64,000 nucleotides of DNA from Pseudomonadota bacterium (GTDB lineage Bacteria; Bdellovibrionota; UBA1018; CAIMNF01): contig JAIXWV010000020.1 in the NCBI GenBank assembly GCA_027491115.1, forward strand, positions 165,975 to 229,974. The letters are read 5' to 3'. The position numbers and the translations under genes are program-made. The first letter of the stretch is position 1. Each line of letters begins with the position of its first letter. Positions 1-10,000 of the stretch are shown here, one piece after another. The notes under the pieces are model-generated. The model was given only the letters and a program-made list of their open reading frames with translations. It was not told the origin of the DNA and ran no database searches.

Positions 1-204
1 AAGGGCACGGGGCTCGGGCTCTACCTTTCGCGTTACTTCATTGAAGCACATCGTGGCGAACTCACCGTAGACAGCCGCTCTGGAAAAGGAACCCGGTTCC
101 TGATCCGCCTTCCGATGGAGCTCACCCAGGCCGATGTTTTTCGCCCCGGCCTACCCCTCGATGGAATTCAGAAAAGAAATAACAAGGAGATGAAGAATGC
201 GTAG
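1..204 (+). CDS. Sensor histidine kinase, C-terminal end (partial)
   Basis: Only the last 67 codons lie in the window, open from base 1 and ending in TAG at 202-204. The peptide begins KGTGLGLYLSRYFIEAH and continues with SGKGTRFLIRLP. These are the G2-box helix and the closing strands of a HATPase_c domain, so this is the ATP-binding end of a two-component sensor kinase. It overlaps the next gene by 8 bp, and that gene is a response regulator, so the two are almost certainly a cognate pair. The sensing and dimerisation domains lie outside the window, so the signal is unknown. It is absent from the ORF track because it has no start here. Confidence 0.85.
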   Translation, partial: KGTGLGLYLSRYFIEAHRGELTVDSRSGKGTRFLIRLPMELTQADVFRPGLPLDGIQKRNNKEMKNA

Positions 205-1624
205 AATTCTGGTGGTGGATGATGATGCCGGCCTTCGCAGTACAGTGACCTCCGCACTCACCGAGGGGATGTATCTGGTGGATCAAGCCTCCGACGGTGA
301 CGAGGCAGTCACCCGGGTCCGGGCCGGAGAATATGACATGGTCCTCATGGACGTGAACATGCCGAAAATGTCCGGCATCGAGGCACTGAAAGAGATCAAA
401 GCCCACGATCCTTCCATCATGGTCATCATCCTCACCGCTTTTTCGAACATCCGGGATGCAGTGGAGGCAACGCGCCTCGGCGCCTACAATTATCTCGAGA
501 AACCCGTGAGATCCGACAACTTGGTCTACATGATTGACCAAGCCTTTCGCAGCCAGAACATGGTGAAGAAGCTGTCTTACTCCGCACCGGTCTTCAACCT
601 CCCGAGTGGGAATGAATTTGTAGGCCAGAGTAACGAAATGAAGAAGATTTTTAGCGTCATCGACCGGCTCGCCCGCGTCGAAACCGCAGTAATGATCCGT
701 GGTGAGAGCGGAACAGGCAAGGAGCTGGTCGCCCAATCCTTGCACTATAACGGACCACGAAAGGACAATCGCTTTGTCGCTGTGAACTGCTCGGCCATTC
801 CCGAGACGCTGATGGAGAGTGAGTTTTTCGGTCACGAGAAGGGCGCTTTCACCGGTGCCGACACCCGCAAGATTGGAAAATTTCAATATGCGGAAGGCGG
901 AACCCTCTTTTTGGACGAGATTGGGGAGATCCCGCCCTCTATGCAGGTGAAACTCCTTCGTGTCCTACAGGAGAAGAAGTTCACACCCGTTGGATCGAAT
1001 CGCGAGATTGAGATGAATGTCCGGATCGTCGCTGCGACCAATCGCGACCTGGAGGCGATGATTGAATCCGGTGACTTTCGAGAAGATCTCTTTTATCGCC
1101 TGAACGTTCTTCCGATCCAACTCCCGCCGCTCCGGGATCGAAAAAACGACATTGAGTCCTTGGCCCGATATTTCATCGACAAATTCAACCAGCGTTACTC
1201 AAAAGAGGTGCGTGGTCTCACTCCGGAGGCGCTAGCGGCTCTCCGCGCACACCGTTGGCCCGGAAATATTCGGGAATTAGAGAACGTACTCGAACATGCC
1301 TTTGTGCTCGAATCCGACGAATGGATCAAAATCGAATCCCTACCCGAAAAGATTCAGAGAGCCACGCCCCCCGAAGCCGTGGCCGAGATCGGACTCGAGG
1401 AAGGGGCCGTACCCATGGAAGGCGAAGCAATGAGTTTCCGGATGAGCATCCAGAAGTTTGACTTCCAGGCGAGTAAAGAGGAGTTCGAAAAACAGTTCTT
1501 GATCAATGCTCTCCGTGCGTTCCGCGGAAAGATCAACCAGACCGCGCTCCATGCAAACATCCCGAAGAAGACCCTACTCAGGAAACTCGAAAAGTATGGA
1601 ATCACTGCGAAGGATTACAACTGA
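197..1624 (+). CDS. NtrC-family sigma-54-dependent response regulator
   Basis: 475 aa with the full bacterial enhancer-binding protein layout. The receiver domain (about 1-120) has the acidic DDD near residue 9, phospho-acceptor D52 in VLMDVNMP, and K in EKPV. The AAA+ domain (about 140-375) has Walker A GESGTGKE and the sigma-54-contacting loop GAFTGA. A Fis-type helix-turn-helix sits at the C-terminus (INQTALHANIPKKTLLRKL). The start ATG at 197 is preceded by AAGGAG at 184-189. It overlaps the upstream kinase, its likely phosphodonor. It should activate sigma-54 promoters after phosphorylation. Its targets are unknown; one clear sigma-54 promoter exists in this window at 50161. Confidence 0.95.
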   Translation: MRRILVVDDDAGLRSTVTSALTEGMYLVDQASDGDEAVTRVRAGEYDMVLMDVNMPKMSGIEALKEIKAHDPSIMVIILTAFSNIRDAVEATRLGAYNYLEKPVRSDNLVYMIDQAFRSQNMVKKLSYSAPVFNLPSGNEFVGQSNEMKKIFSVIDRLARVETAVMIRGESGTGKELVAQSLHYNGPRKDNRFVAVNCSAIPETLMESEFFGHEKGAFTGADTRKIGKFQYAEGGTLFLDEIGEIPPSMQVKLLRVLQEKKFTPVGSNREIEMNVRIVAATNRDLEAMIESGDFREDLFYRLNVLPIQLPPLRDRKNDIESLARYFIDKFNQRYSKEVRGLTPEALAALRAHRWPGNIRELENVLEHAFVLESDEWIKIESLPEKIQRATPPEAVAEIGLEEGAVPMEGEAMSFRMSIQKFDFQASKEEFEKQFLINALRAFRGKINQTALHANIPKKTLLRKLEKYGITAKDYN

Positions 1625-2595
1625 GCCGGCTTATTGCCCAGCTCAAGGGTTTCGATGCTCTTCTTGATCTCCACCAGCCGTTGACGCTTCGGCTCGATTT
1701 CAACCAAAAGATCCTTGAATTTCAGTAGCTGGGGTGAAGGCAGCCCCTTCTGCTCGGGTAGTGATTCCTGGACTTTCTCAAAAAGCTCAATACTGAGTTC
1801 GAGATGGCTCAACTCATCTCTCTGCTGGATCAGAACCGCCCATGGGCTCAAGCTCTCATCCAGACCAGCCTGACGAAGTAGATTCTGGCGTCGGGTCTCC
1901 AACTCCTGATCTCTCAGCGCATACCCCAACAAGAGCTCTTCCTTACGTGACTCTGACCATTCTTTCATCACTCGGTCGAAAAAATACTTACGATCCTGAT
2001 AGTTCCAGTAGCCCCGTTCGGAAAAAGCATTCATCCAACGGATCCGACACTCAACCGGATGCTCCTCCAGCTTACATAGCGAAACCGATTCTTTTTCGAG
2101 GAGTTGGTAATGAGTCAGGCGACAACGATTCCCGAGTTCAAAATCGGTAAGCGCGGCTTGCGCCGGCGTCCTGAAGACTTGTTGGTAAAGCCGGAGGATC
2201 GACCGTCCGGCCCTGACCCCACAGTGACCAGCCAGATCAGAAAAATCACCGGGCTCCTGCTTTCTCAGTAGCAACTCCCGGGTCAGGACACTCTCGATCC
2301 GGTCTACCCCCCAAAACAATGGGGCTACCAGGATGAATCCCAAGCCAAACGCCGTCAAACTCACCCCTGAACGCGCTCGGAGGCTTCTGAACAAAACACC
2401 TGAACAGATCGAAGAAACCAGCAAGAATCCAAGCAGGATGAAGAAAGACGATGAACTGTCGATGTCGGGGCGCAGGGAAGCCTGAAACCGGGCACTGAGC
2501 GCCCCTAGAAAAGTAAATAGGAACCCAGAAAACGCTAGAGCGGCCTCACCCGATCGGAACGAAGCCTTCCGCTTCGAATGCATGCCTCGGCTCAC
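1615..2595 (-). CDS. Hypothetical membrane protein with long soluble C-terminal part
   Basis: I do not recognise a family. The first ~110 residues hold about three hydrophobic segments (ALAFSGFLFTFLGAL, FFILLGFLLVSSICSGVLF, LTAFGLGFILVAPLFW). The rest is polar and helix-rich, with several Cys and charged stretches near the C-terminus, so a membrane anchor plus a soluble domain is likely. The GTG start at 2595 overlaps the TGA of the upstream foldase gene (GTGA), indicating translational coupling; an ATG lies four codons in. Its 3' end overlaps the convergent NtrC-type gene by 10 bp. A role in envelope biogenesis next to a periplasmic foldase is only a guess. Confidence 0.6.
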   Translation of the reverse strand: MSRGMHSKRKASFRSGEAALAFSGFLFTFLGALSARFQASLRPDIDSSSSFFILLGFLLVSSICSGVLFRSLRARSGVSLTAFGLGFILVAPLFWGVDRIESVLTRELLLRKQEPGDFSDLAGHCGVRAGRSILRLYQQVFRTPAQAALTDFELGNRCRLTHYQLLEKESVSLCKLEEHPVECRIRWMNAFSERGYWNYQDRKYFFDRVMKEWSESRKEELLLGYALRDQELETRRQNLLRQAGLDESLSPWAVLIQQRDELSHLELSIELFEKVQESLPEQKGLPSPQLLKFKDLLVEIEPKRQRLVEIKKSIETLELGNKPAQL

Positions 2596-3392
2596 TCTTT
2601 AATTTTCGCTTTACGCCGCAGATCAGTTACGAGATTCCTCAGCATGTCACGCTGCACATCGGACCGGACTTGCTGCTCGACTTCTACAAATTCCGGAGTT
2701 TTCCCCACCTTACGGTCGACGACCTTGATGACATGGAAACCGAATGAGGTTTTCACCGGGCCAACGATCTCTCCAATTCCTGCAGTAAATGCTGCGCGAG
2801 TGAAAGCCTCGTCGAACATGTTCCTTGAGAAATATCCCACATCTCCCCGGGTGGTCTTGGCCGACGGATCCTTGGAGCGCTGCTCGGCAAGTCGTTGGAA
2901 ATCCACGCCTCGTTTGGCCTCGGCAAGAACGCTTTCTGCATCAGCCTGGGTCGCAAGAAGGATGTGCTGGGCATGAACCTGGTCGGTCGAGTACCGGGTT
3001 TTGTTGCGCTGATAGAAGTCCTTCACGGCAGCCTCGGTGACCTTGGGAGCGAGTTTCTTTGAAACAAGGAGATTCACCAAGGCCTGCTTCCGCATCAATT
3101 GGAGGGAATCCTTGAACTCACGGGAAGAATCGAGTTTCTCACCAGCAGCCTCTTGAACCATAAGCTCCTGATCGATCAGGTCCTGTATGATCCGCTTCTT
3201 GGTGGCTGGGTCCTTTTGGGCAAGCTCGCGCTGTTGCATCGGGAGACCGGCGATCAAGGCTTGGAAATCCTCTTCGGTGATGCTCTTCCCATTCACGCTG
3301 GCCAATACTCCGGCCGAAACCGGCATGGACATCCCCACTCCCCACACAAGCAACCCCAGAACGAAAAATGATTTCATGCTCATATTATGCAT
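2592..3392 (-). CDS. Exported parvulin-type peptidyl-prolyl isomerase (SurA/PrsA-like)
   Basis: An exported protein of about 266 aa. The N-terminus (MHNMSMKSFFVLGLLVWGVG) is a signal peptide ending near PVSAG. A SurA_N-like chaperone region follows, then a rotamase domain with VHAQHILL, GGDVGYFSRNMF-like spacing (RGDVGYFSRNMF) and SFGFHVIKV. Such proteins isomerise prolyl bonds and chaperone outer-membrane or exported proteins in the periplasm. The track start at 3413 is a TTG; I chose ATG 3392, which has GGAGGT 10 nt upstream, though ATG 3383 or 3377 are possible. The gene is separated from rpsI by a strong terminator, so it needs its own promoter. Confidence 0.85.
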   Translation of the reverse strand: MHNMSMKSFFVLGLLVWGVGMSMPVSAGVLASVNGKSITEEDFQALIAGLPMQQRELAQKDPATKKRIIQDLIDQELMVQEAAGEKLDSSREFKDSLQLMRKQALVNLLVSKKLAPKVTEAAVKDFYQRNKTRYSTDQVHAQHILLATQADAESVLAEAKRGVDFQRLAEQRSKDPSAKTTRGDVGYFSRNMFDEAFTRAAFTAGIGEIVGPVKTSFGFHVIKVVDRKVGKTPEFVEVEQQVRSDVQRDMLRNLVTDLRRKAKIKE

Positions 3393-3420
3393 GAAATCAA
3401 CGACCTCCGACAATAAAGTT

Positions 3421-3459
3421 CAAACAAAAACGGTCTGGATCCGAACCGGATCCAGACCG
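3421..3459 (-). terminator. Rho-independent terminator after rpsI
   Basis: A perfect 12-bp stem (CGGTCTGGATCC / GGATCCAGACCG, loop GAACC on the + strand) is followed on the minus strand by TTTTTGTTTG. It sits 30 bp past the rpsI stop and ends the long minus-strand pil-efp-acc-tam-rplM-rpsI run. Confidence 0.92.
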
Positions 3460-3488
3460 CCATGAAGTTGACTGTCTCGATAAGTCGA

Positions 3489-3890
3489 TTAACGCTTCGA
3501 GAACTGGAAGCGACGACGAGCGCCTGCGAGGCCGTACTTTTTCCGCTCGACTTCACGCGCATCGCGGGTGAGGAATCCGGCTTTCTTGAGAACCGGACGG
3601 AAAGTCAGATCCATCGCATTCAGAACCTTTGCGATTCCGTGACGGACCGCGGTCGCCTGAGCGGAAATCCCGCCACCGGACACGTTCACGAACACATCGT
3701 ATTGACCGTTGTTGTTGGTCAGGTCAAGAGATTGCATGGCAATCTTCTGAAGGGCCGGGCGTGGGAAATAGTCCTCGAGCGAACGTCCGTTTACCTGAAT
3801 GGAACCCACCTCACCCTTGCGGGGACGGAGATAAACTCGGGCCACTGCAGTCTTACGCTTACCAACCTGATGAATTTCTTTTTCCAACAT
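3489..3890 (-). CDS. rpsI: 30S ribosomal protein S9
   Basis: 133 aa, the usual length. It has the S9 core VGKRKTAVARVYLRPRKGEVG, VNVSGGG and the basic tail GLAGARRRFQFSKR, whose terminal KR reaches the ribosomal P site. It follows rplM by 8 bp in the conserved rplM-rpsI order. There is no terminator between tamA and rplM, so read-through from the tam genes is possible; a dedicated promoter would have to sit in the 45-bp tamA-rplM gap. Confidence 0.98.
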   Translation of the reverse strand: MLEKEIHQVGKRKTAVARVYLRPRKGEVGSIQVNGRSLEDYFPRPALQKIAMQSLDLTNNNGQYDVFVNVSGGGISAQATAVRHGIAKVLNAMDLTFRPVLKKAGFLTRDAREVERKKYGLAGARRRFQFSKR

Positions 3891-3898
3891 ATTCTACC

Positions 3899-4411
3899 TT
3901 ACGCCTTCTTTTCGACTTTTTTAGTCAGAGCCGAGCGACGCTTGGCCGCGAGCGGGAGCTCTTCGAATTTTTGTGCCTGATGAGGATGCTCGGATCCGGC
4001 ATAAATTTTCAGTTTTTTCATCTGATGACGGGCGAGAGTCGACTTGTTCGTCATGCCCCATACCGCACGGCGGATGATTTCTTCCGGCTTGGTCGCCAAC
4101 ATCTGACGAGCAGTCTTTTCTTTCAGGCCGCTGATGTAACCGGAATAATCCCGGTAAATCTTGGTGTCCATTTTGTTCCGGGTCAGAACCACCTTGTCGG
4201 CATTCAAGACGACCACGAAATCACCGGTGTCCACGCTGGGAGTGTAGGTCGCCTTGTGCTTACCCGTGATGATCTTTGCGATCATCGAAGAAATACGACC
4301 AGCAACCTGGTCTTTGACGTCCACGACGTACCATTTGGGAGCGTTGGGGCCCTTGATCTCGAAGAAATGCGCGCCCGCTTTTTTAGCTAAATAAGACTTT
4401 TGTTGAAACAT
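3899..4411 (-). CDS. rplM: 50S ribosomal protein L13, with N- and C-terminal extensions
   Basis: 170 aa, compared with about 142 for the family. The core is unmistakable: [31 protein letters not shown] and [36 protein letters not shown]. There are roughly 25 extra N-terminal residues ([24 protein letters not shown]) and a basic Ala/Lys-rich tail. Early 23S assembly protein. The 45-bp gap upstream contains TTGACT, 17 nt, TAATCC on the minus strand, a weak promoter candidate. The start ATG at 4411 fits an AAGG 2 nt upstream only poorly. Confidence 0.97.
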   Translation of the reverse strand: MFQQKSYLAKKAGAHFFEIKGPNAPKWYVVDVKDQVAGRISSMIAKIITGKHKATYTPSVDTGDFVVVLNADKVVLTRNKMDTKIYRDYSGYISGLKEKTARQMLATKPEEIIRRAVWGMTNKSTLARHQMKKLKIYAGSEHPHQAQKFEELPLAAKRRSALTKKVEKKA

Positions 4412-4456
4412 AGCCTTGAAGGATTACCGCAGGGTGGAGCCACAGTCAATTCGAAA

Positions 4457-7027
4457 CTAGATCACACCCAGGGAAAAATAAAACACGCTGGGCGACTCAC
4501 CCGGTCGGGGGTGCAATTTGAATCCCCAATCAAAGTTGACCGGCCCGACGGGCGTCAAATAACGCATGCCCACTCCACTGCCCAGCCTCAGGTTTCCGAG
4601 AGAAAAAGCATCGAGCTGGAGGTTGCCGGCATCCAGAAATGGTCCCACCGCCAAGTTGGGGTTAGCAAAAAAATCCATTTGAGTCCGGTAGTTTACATAG
4701 CTCAGGCTCCCTTGAACCCGACGATCGGGGTCTTGGGCCTGAACATTGATCTCTTGTTCTGTGAATCCCCGGATGGAATTAACCCCTCCCAGGGCGAACT
4801 GCTTGATCAATGGAACCGTGATGCGGGGATCTAAAGATCCGTCCTCCCGAAGAGGACTCACGTAGTTTTTGAGCCACCCTCCACGCACGCTCCAGTACCA
4901 AACCAGATTGGGAATCAGGTTGAGATAGTAGTCCGCTCGGGCCCGGAACCTGCCGTAGCTCACGGGAACGGGCTCAGTCTGTGTACCCAGGAAAGAATCA
5001 GCGAATTCAAACGATCCTGTGGCATAGAATCCGCGCTTCGGTGAGTAAGGATCGTCGCGCAAGTCGAGCCTCAAGGTTGGGGTGATCGACCCGATCGTGA
5101 TCTGCTGATCCTGAGTCGCATCGATTGCATTGAATTGTCGGACTCGTTCGAGGGAGTATCCGAGCGATGCGGAAATCCGGAGAGGAGAATACAACATCCG
5201 GTCAAGATTCATGTTCAATCCAAAAGTCTCAGCATCAAACTGGATGTACTGACGCTTCTCCGCACTTAAACTCGGCTTAAATGTCGTGGGCCCTAGAAAC
5301 GCCCAAGGCATCGTATACGTGACCTGGGCGGTGTACTCCATGAAACGATAGATCGTGAGACGACGGTTCAGAGTCGCGTCCAATGCCCAGGTGTGGTTCA
5401 GACCCCAAAGGTTGGAATAAGAGACTCCACCGAAGGTCCGGATCCCGAGATCGTTCCGAAAACCGATACCGGCAGTACTGTTACCCGGAACCGCTTCCTG
5501 GACCGAAACTTTCAGGTCCCGCACCAGAGAGCGCTCGGGGTCATTTCGAGATTCAAGATTAACCTGACTGAAGATGCCGAGTCGACGGAGGTTATCCTCG
5601 GTAGCCTGCAACTGCGCTTCCCCGAGAGTCTCTCCTGGACTCACCAGAATCTCTCGCTCGATCACCTTGCGTCGTGTTGCATCGTTCCCGTAAATCTCAA
5701 ACTTCCCGAGTGAGTATCTCCCCCCCTCGTCGAAATCAAAACTGAGGTAAGCGAACTGGTTCTTTTCGGAGTAACTCACCAGCTGCTGATCGATTTCATT
5801 GGTGATCAGGAAATCCATGTACCCCAGATTTCGATATTCCTGTTTAATCCGATCAATTCCGTCTTCGAGCTTCGGCAGACTCAATGGTTCACCCTCTGTG
5901 AAGCCGAGCAAGCTCAGTAGTTTGGGCTGATCGATGATCCCATTCCCCCGAAATTCGATACTCTGGATTCGGGTCTGAACACCCTCGTTCAAAAAACAAC
6001 GGATCTTTACCTCTGAACCGGCATCCAACTCTTCCGTCTTAATTGCAATCAGTTTGGCCGAGAGATAACCTCGATTCTTCAATTCCTCGATCAATGCGGC
6101 AGCCCCTTCATCGACCATCTTGCCGTTGTAAATCCTGGCCCGGATGCGATCGGATGAAACACGATAAAACACTTCTGTGAGTTCACCGTCACTGAATATT
6201 TCGTTACCTTCAAAATCGAGGGCACGAATCGTGGCACGCAATCCCTCCTCGATACTGAAGATGAGCTTTTTAGGTTCGTCACCGTTAGCCTCAAAAGTCA
6301 GCGGGGTGATTTGAACCTGTCGGTAACCGTGGTCGATGTATTCGTTCCGAATCCGATCGATCAATACCCCCACATAATCCCGACCCAACCCGACTGCACG
6401 CTGGGATTCGATAATCGACATCAACTCGGTCCGCGAGAATGCTTCGTTGCCCTGGACGGAAAGGACGACTTTCTGACCTAAAAAAACATCGAACCGAACC
6501 ACTGGCCCCTCGTTGGCAGGCTCGATACCGATATCGATAACCCTCGAGTCGATGAAGTTCTGTGAGGCGAGAACTGAATCCACTGCCCGGCGCATGTCGC
6601 GGATACGTTCTCGATCCAGAAGCTCTCCGGGCTTCCAATCAACCGCTGCCTGCAAACGTCGAAGCAACTCGGGTTGGATCTTCCCCTCTCTCGCATCAAA
6701 GCGGACCAAAGAAATTCTAAGTGGGCTACCGAGTTTAGCCCGGAAGACCAGATCCGCCTCACCTGAATCTCGAACAATTTCGGCGGTCACTCGGGCATCC
6801 GGGTAACCCTTTGAGATGAAATACTCCGTCAACTTCAGCCGACCTCGCTCTGCACGGGCCGACTCGTATTCGTCCCCTGGATTGAATCCTCCCACTAACT
6901 TGGACTGATCCATCAACTCCGAGGGAACTCCCTCAAATCGGATTTCTGACAACGGCATCGCAAGCACTGACTCGACAAAGAGCAACAGTCCAGATAACAG
7001 GGTGATCATGGACCATGCACCCTTCAC
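4457..7027 (-). CDS. tamA: BamA/TamA-superfamily outer-membrane protein with six POTRA-like units
   Basis: 856 aa. After a signal peptide, about six POTRA-like repeats can be read: IRFEGVPSEL (~27), LVRFDAREGKI (~105), VLSVQGNEAF (~190), IRALDFEGNEIF (~270), IQSIEFRGNGII (~355) and LGKFEIYGNDAT (~455). A 16-strand-type barrel follows, with the SIRGF (VRGF-like) lid motif near 745. The last residue is I, not the usual aromatic. The GTG start at 7027 overlaps the tamB stop and has AGGAG 6 nt upstream. Directly coupled to tamB, it most likely forms the outer-membrane half of a TAM-like bridge for protein or phospholipid transport. E. coli TamA has only three POTRAs, so it may instead be called TamL or a BamA paralogue. 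Confidence 0.85.
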   Translation of the reverse strand: MKGAWSMITLLSGLLLFVESVLAMPLSEIRFEGVPSELMDQSKLVGGFNPGDEYESARAERGRLKLTEYFISKGYPDARVTAEIVRDSGEADLVFRAKLGSPLRISLVRFDAREGKIQPELLRRLQAAVDWKPGELLDRERIRDMRRAVDSVLASQNFIDSRVIDIGIEPANEGPVVRFDVFLGQKVVLSVQGNEAFSRTELMSIIESQRAVGLGRDYVGVLIDRIRNEYIDHGYRQVQITPLTFEANGDEPKKLIFSIEEGLRATIRALDFEGNEIFSDGELTEVFYRVSSDRIRARIYNGKMVDEGAAALIEELKNRGYLSAKLIAIKTEELDAGSEVKIRCFLNEGVQTRIQSIEFRGNGIIDQPKLLSLLGFTEGEPLSLPKLEDGIDRIKQEYRNLGYMDFLITNEIDQQLVSYSEKNQFAYLSFDFDEGGRYSLGKFEIYGNDATRRKVIEREILVSPGETLGEAQLQATEDNLRRLGIFSQVNLESRNDPERSLVRDLKVSVQEAVPGNSTAGIGFRNDLGIRTFGGVSYSNLWGLNHTWALDATLNRRLTIYRFMEYTAQVTYTMPWAFLGPTTFKPSLSAEKRQYIQFDAETFGLNMNLDRMLYSPLRISASLGYSLERVRQFNAIDATQDQQITIGSITPTLRLDLRDDPYSPKRGFYATGSFEFADSFLGTQTEPVPVSYGRFRARADYYLNLIPNLVWYWSVRGGWLKNYVSPLREDGSLDPRITVPLIKQFALGGVNSIRGFTEQEINVQAQDPDRRVQGSLSYVNYRTQMDFFANPNLAVGPFLDAGNLQLDAFSLGNLRLGSGVGMRYLTPVGPVNFDWGFKLHPRPGESPSVFYFSLGVI

Positions 7028-10000
7028 TTGAATCTCCTGTTGAACTTGAGGTCCAGCCCGAATGAAGTTCGTGTTTCTCGGGAGTTCGCTTCTTCAATGT
7101 TATTCCAGACACCCATCATCGACATGCCTGAAGAAACCTTGTACTCCGCGTTGACTTCACGGAGGCTCCTCGACCCAATTCCTACCGTACTGCCAAACGA
7201 GAAACTCAAGTTTCGCCCCAAGCTTCGCTTGAGAACAAGCTTGGGTGCGGCCATGTTTTCAGCCAGATTTTGCGGGCGGAATATGCTCGCCGCAGTCTGG
7301 TTGTCAATCGCCTCCTGGACGTCAAACTGGAATCCCGTTTTTTTCTGAACGTCCTTACTGAAATCCATCGAGTGCAAAATCAGCGATGCCGCCTCCCCCT
7401 GATTGACCAAACTTCGGTCGCGGAACTGGAAGCGCCCGGCATCGCCCGATGCGCTTCCAGATGAAAGGACTGAAAAGATCTCATTCTCCTGAAGAAACGG
7501 TGTACTGCTAAACTCCAACTTCCACTGTGTAGACTTGCCCGATGCCAAAACACGGATTTTGTACTGATTTACTTCACTGATGGCCGTTGCGGTGAAACGC
7601 GGGTTGATCGAGTAGGGGTCGTCAAACACCACCTTGGCGCTTTCGAATACAAAGGGTCGATCCTTGAACAACACTTTGCCTTGGACCAACTGTCCTTCAC
7701 CGAGTAATTTCGGACTATCCGGCTCGCCAATCAGGCGTGCTTTACCCTTGAACTCGGCGTCCAGAATCTCGTTCCGGATGAAAACCCCTTGAGGCGCATT
7801 CACTCCAAGGTCCATCACCCACCAGCCACCTGAAGTCCGCTTCTCCAGGTCTTTAGGCATGAAGCGATCGCCACGATTTCCAACAGCTCCTCCCTGTTTG
7901 GAGAAGCTCCGGGTCCAGAGCGCATTGACCAGCTCCAAGGCACCTGTGATCAGATAGGGTGGTTCCTTGCCTTTGAGCAAGAGCGTACCCTTCGCCTGGA
8001 TCAGATCGAAAGGCTCCATCTTGATCTTATTGTTATCGAGCTGGACCCGAAGATCGAACTCTGGGAGCCGATCCGTGAACGTGAGGATTCGTCCCCCCAT
8101 CGAGACGAGCTCTTCTCCTAGGAATCCTTCAAGGTTGTCGACCAGGATGTTGCCTTGTTGGAGACGGATCATCCCATCGAGATCTTCAACCGGTGATTGC
8201 AGGCCGCGAATAGTGAGTCCCCCGGATGCAATTGCCAGCTCACCATCGAGCCGTAAATTCTTCAATGGTCCGTGAATCCGGATATCCGGTAGAACCTTGC
8301 CTTTTGCCGCGAGGATCATCGGACTTAGAAACTCCGCCAATGCCATATCCGCCTTGCCCCGGATCCGGACATCGACATCTCCTCTTCGCCCCTCTCCTTC
8401 AACCTCGATTTCGGAATCGTTGAACTTAAAGGATATCGGAGGAATTTCGAAATATCCGAGTTGGATCGGAACACTGAAGGGCCGGACCAACCGCATACTG
8501 GACCCGGTCTTTGCGAGCTCATAACGTTCAACTGACCACTGGCCTCGTGCGAGCTCCGCCTGAGTGCTGAGGAATTCTAGGGACAGCTGTCCGCTCATCA
8601 CACCCACCAAAGAAAGATCGTCGAGTAGCTTCGGATTCAGAATGAGTAGCAAGGGAGAAAAATCGAAGTCATTCACCTCCAGGCGTATGGAACACGGCTG
8701 CCTCGGTAGGAGGGAGTACTTCACCTGTGCCGCGAGCTGATCCCCGAAAATACCTGCCGAAGCACGAAGGGTGTTCTCACCGGTCTCGAGAAAAAAACTC
8801 GAAGAGTCGAAGCGCTCACCCTTGATTCGGGTTTCGAAAAAGCGCCCCTCAGTTTTCGACCTCAGTCGACCCATTTTGCCGCTGCCCGAACTGGTAACCT
8901 CAACCCTGGACTTCGCGGGGATCTCAAGCCTCTCCAAAAAATCGATGTCTGCGAAACTGAACCCGTCGGTTTTGAAGTTCCAGGTCATCTCATCCGTGGA
9001 ACTTTTGAACTCGATTCCGCCCCGAATGGAACCGGATGACTTGATGATATTCGCTTCCCGGGCAAAATAAGTCCCCCGGTCATACCCCAGTGACATTCGC
9101 ACTCTACGGGCTTTTTCACCCATCCAGGACCAATCCGACCCTTCGATCCGAGCCGAGATGAGCATCTCAGGGAGCTGGACCTTGCCTCCGATTTCGAGGT
9201 TGCCGTGAACCTCTCCCTTTAGGGAATGAGGGAACCAACTGATCTTCGAAACAAGATTACCCAACACCTCAGCCAGATCCTCGATTCGACCGGAGTGGAT
9301 TTCAATCGGAAGGTAAAGTTCGTCGGTCCCCGACAGATCGATGGACCCTTGCGGAAGTGAATAGTAAGTGTTTTTGTGGCTCGCATGAATTCCCGTGAAT
9401 CGGAGTTCCGACAAGCCATCATCGTAGGTCACCCGTCCCTTCAGCTTTCCAAGCTTGAGATCAAGGTACTCGGCATTGACGAGGCGGGTGTCGAAATCGA
9501 GAATGACACCGTCGGATTTTCCATGAATGTGAGCCTCGAGCTCCCCTTCACCCAGTATGCGACTGCCAGCGATCTCATGGATCTCCTTCATGTCGACTGG
9601 GCCCTTCGCCCTGAAATCGAAACCGGTTTCACCCTTCACACCGCCGGTCACTTTGAAACGGGTTTTCTCTATCGAGAGACCGAGATCCTTGAACTCGACG
9701 CCATCCGGTCCGATCTCGAGCCCTCCGTCCAATCGGATAGGCTTACGAGGTCCGAGAACCCTGACCATCGGCTTCGGATGGTCAAGGGACTGGTTGGTCA
9801 GTTGGAATCCGGCGACCGTAAGTCCCACCTTGGTCTTGAGCTTCCAGGATTTCCGCTCAGGCTGAAACCGAGCATCCACCTTGCCCGTGACCAAGCCCTC
9901 CAAAGGCGCAAGTGCGGCAGGGACCGCCCCCCCAAGCCAATGCAGGTCTCCATTTTCAATCTGCACTCCGATCTCGAATGCCTCTCCGAGCGATAAGGGA

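Noticed and set aside
122-886. 254-aa minus-strand ORF opposite the NtrC-type regulator
   Set aside because: Shadow frame of the receiver and AAA+ coding sequence; the plus-strand gene has a clear ribosome-binding site and all motifs.
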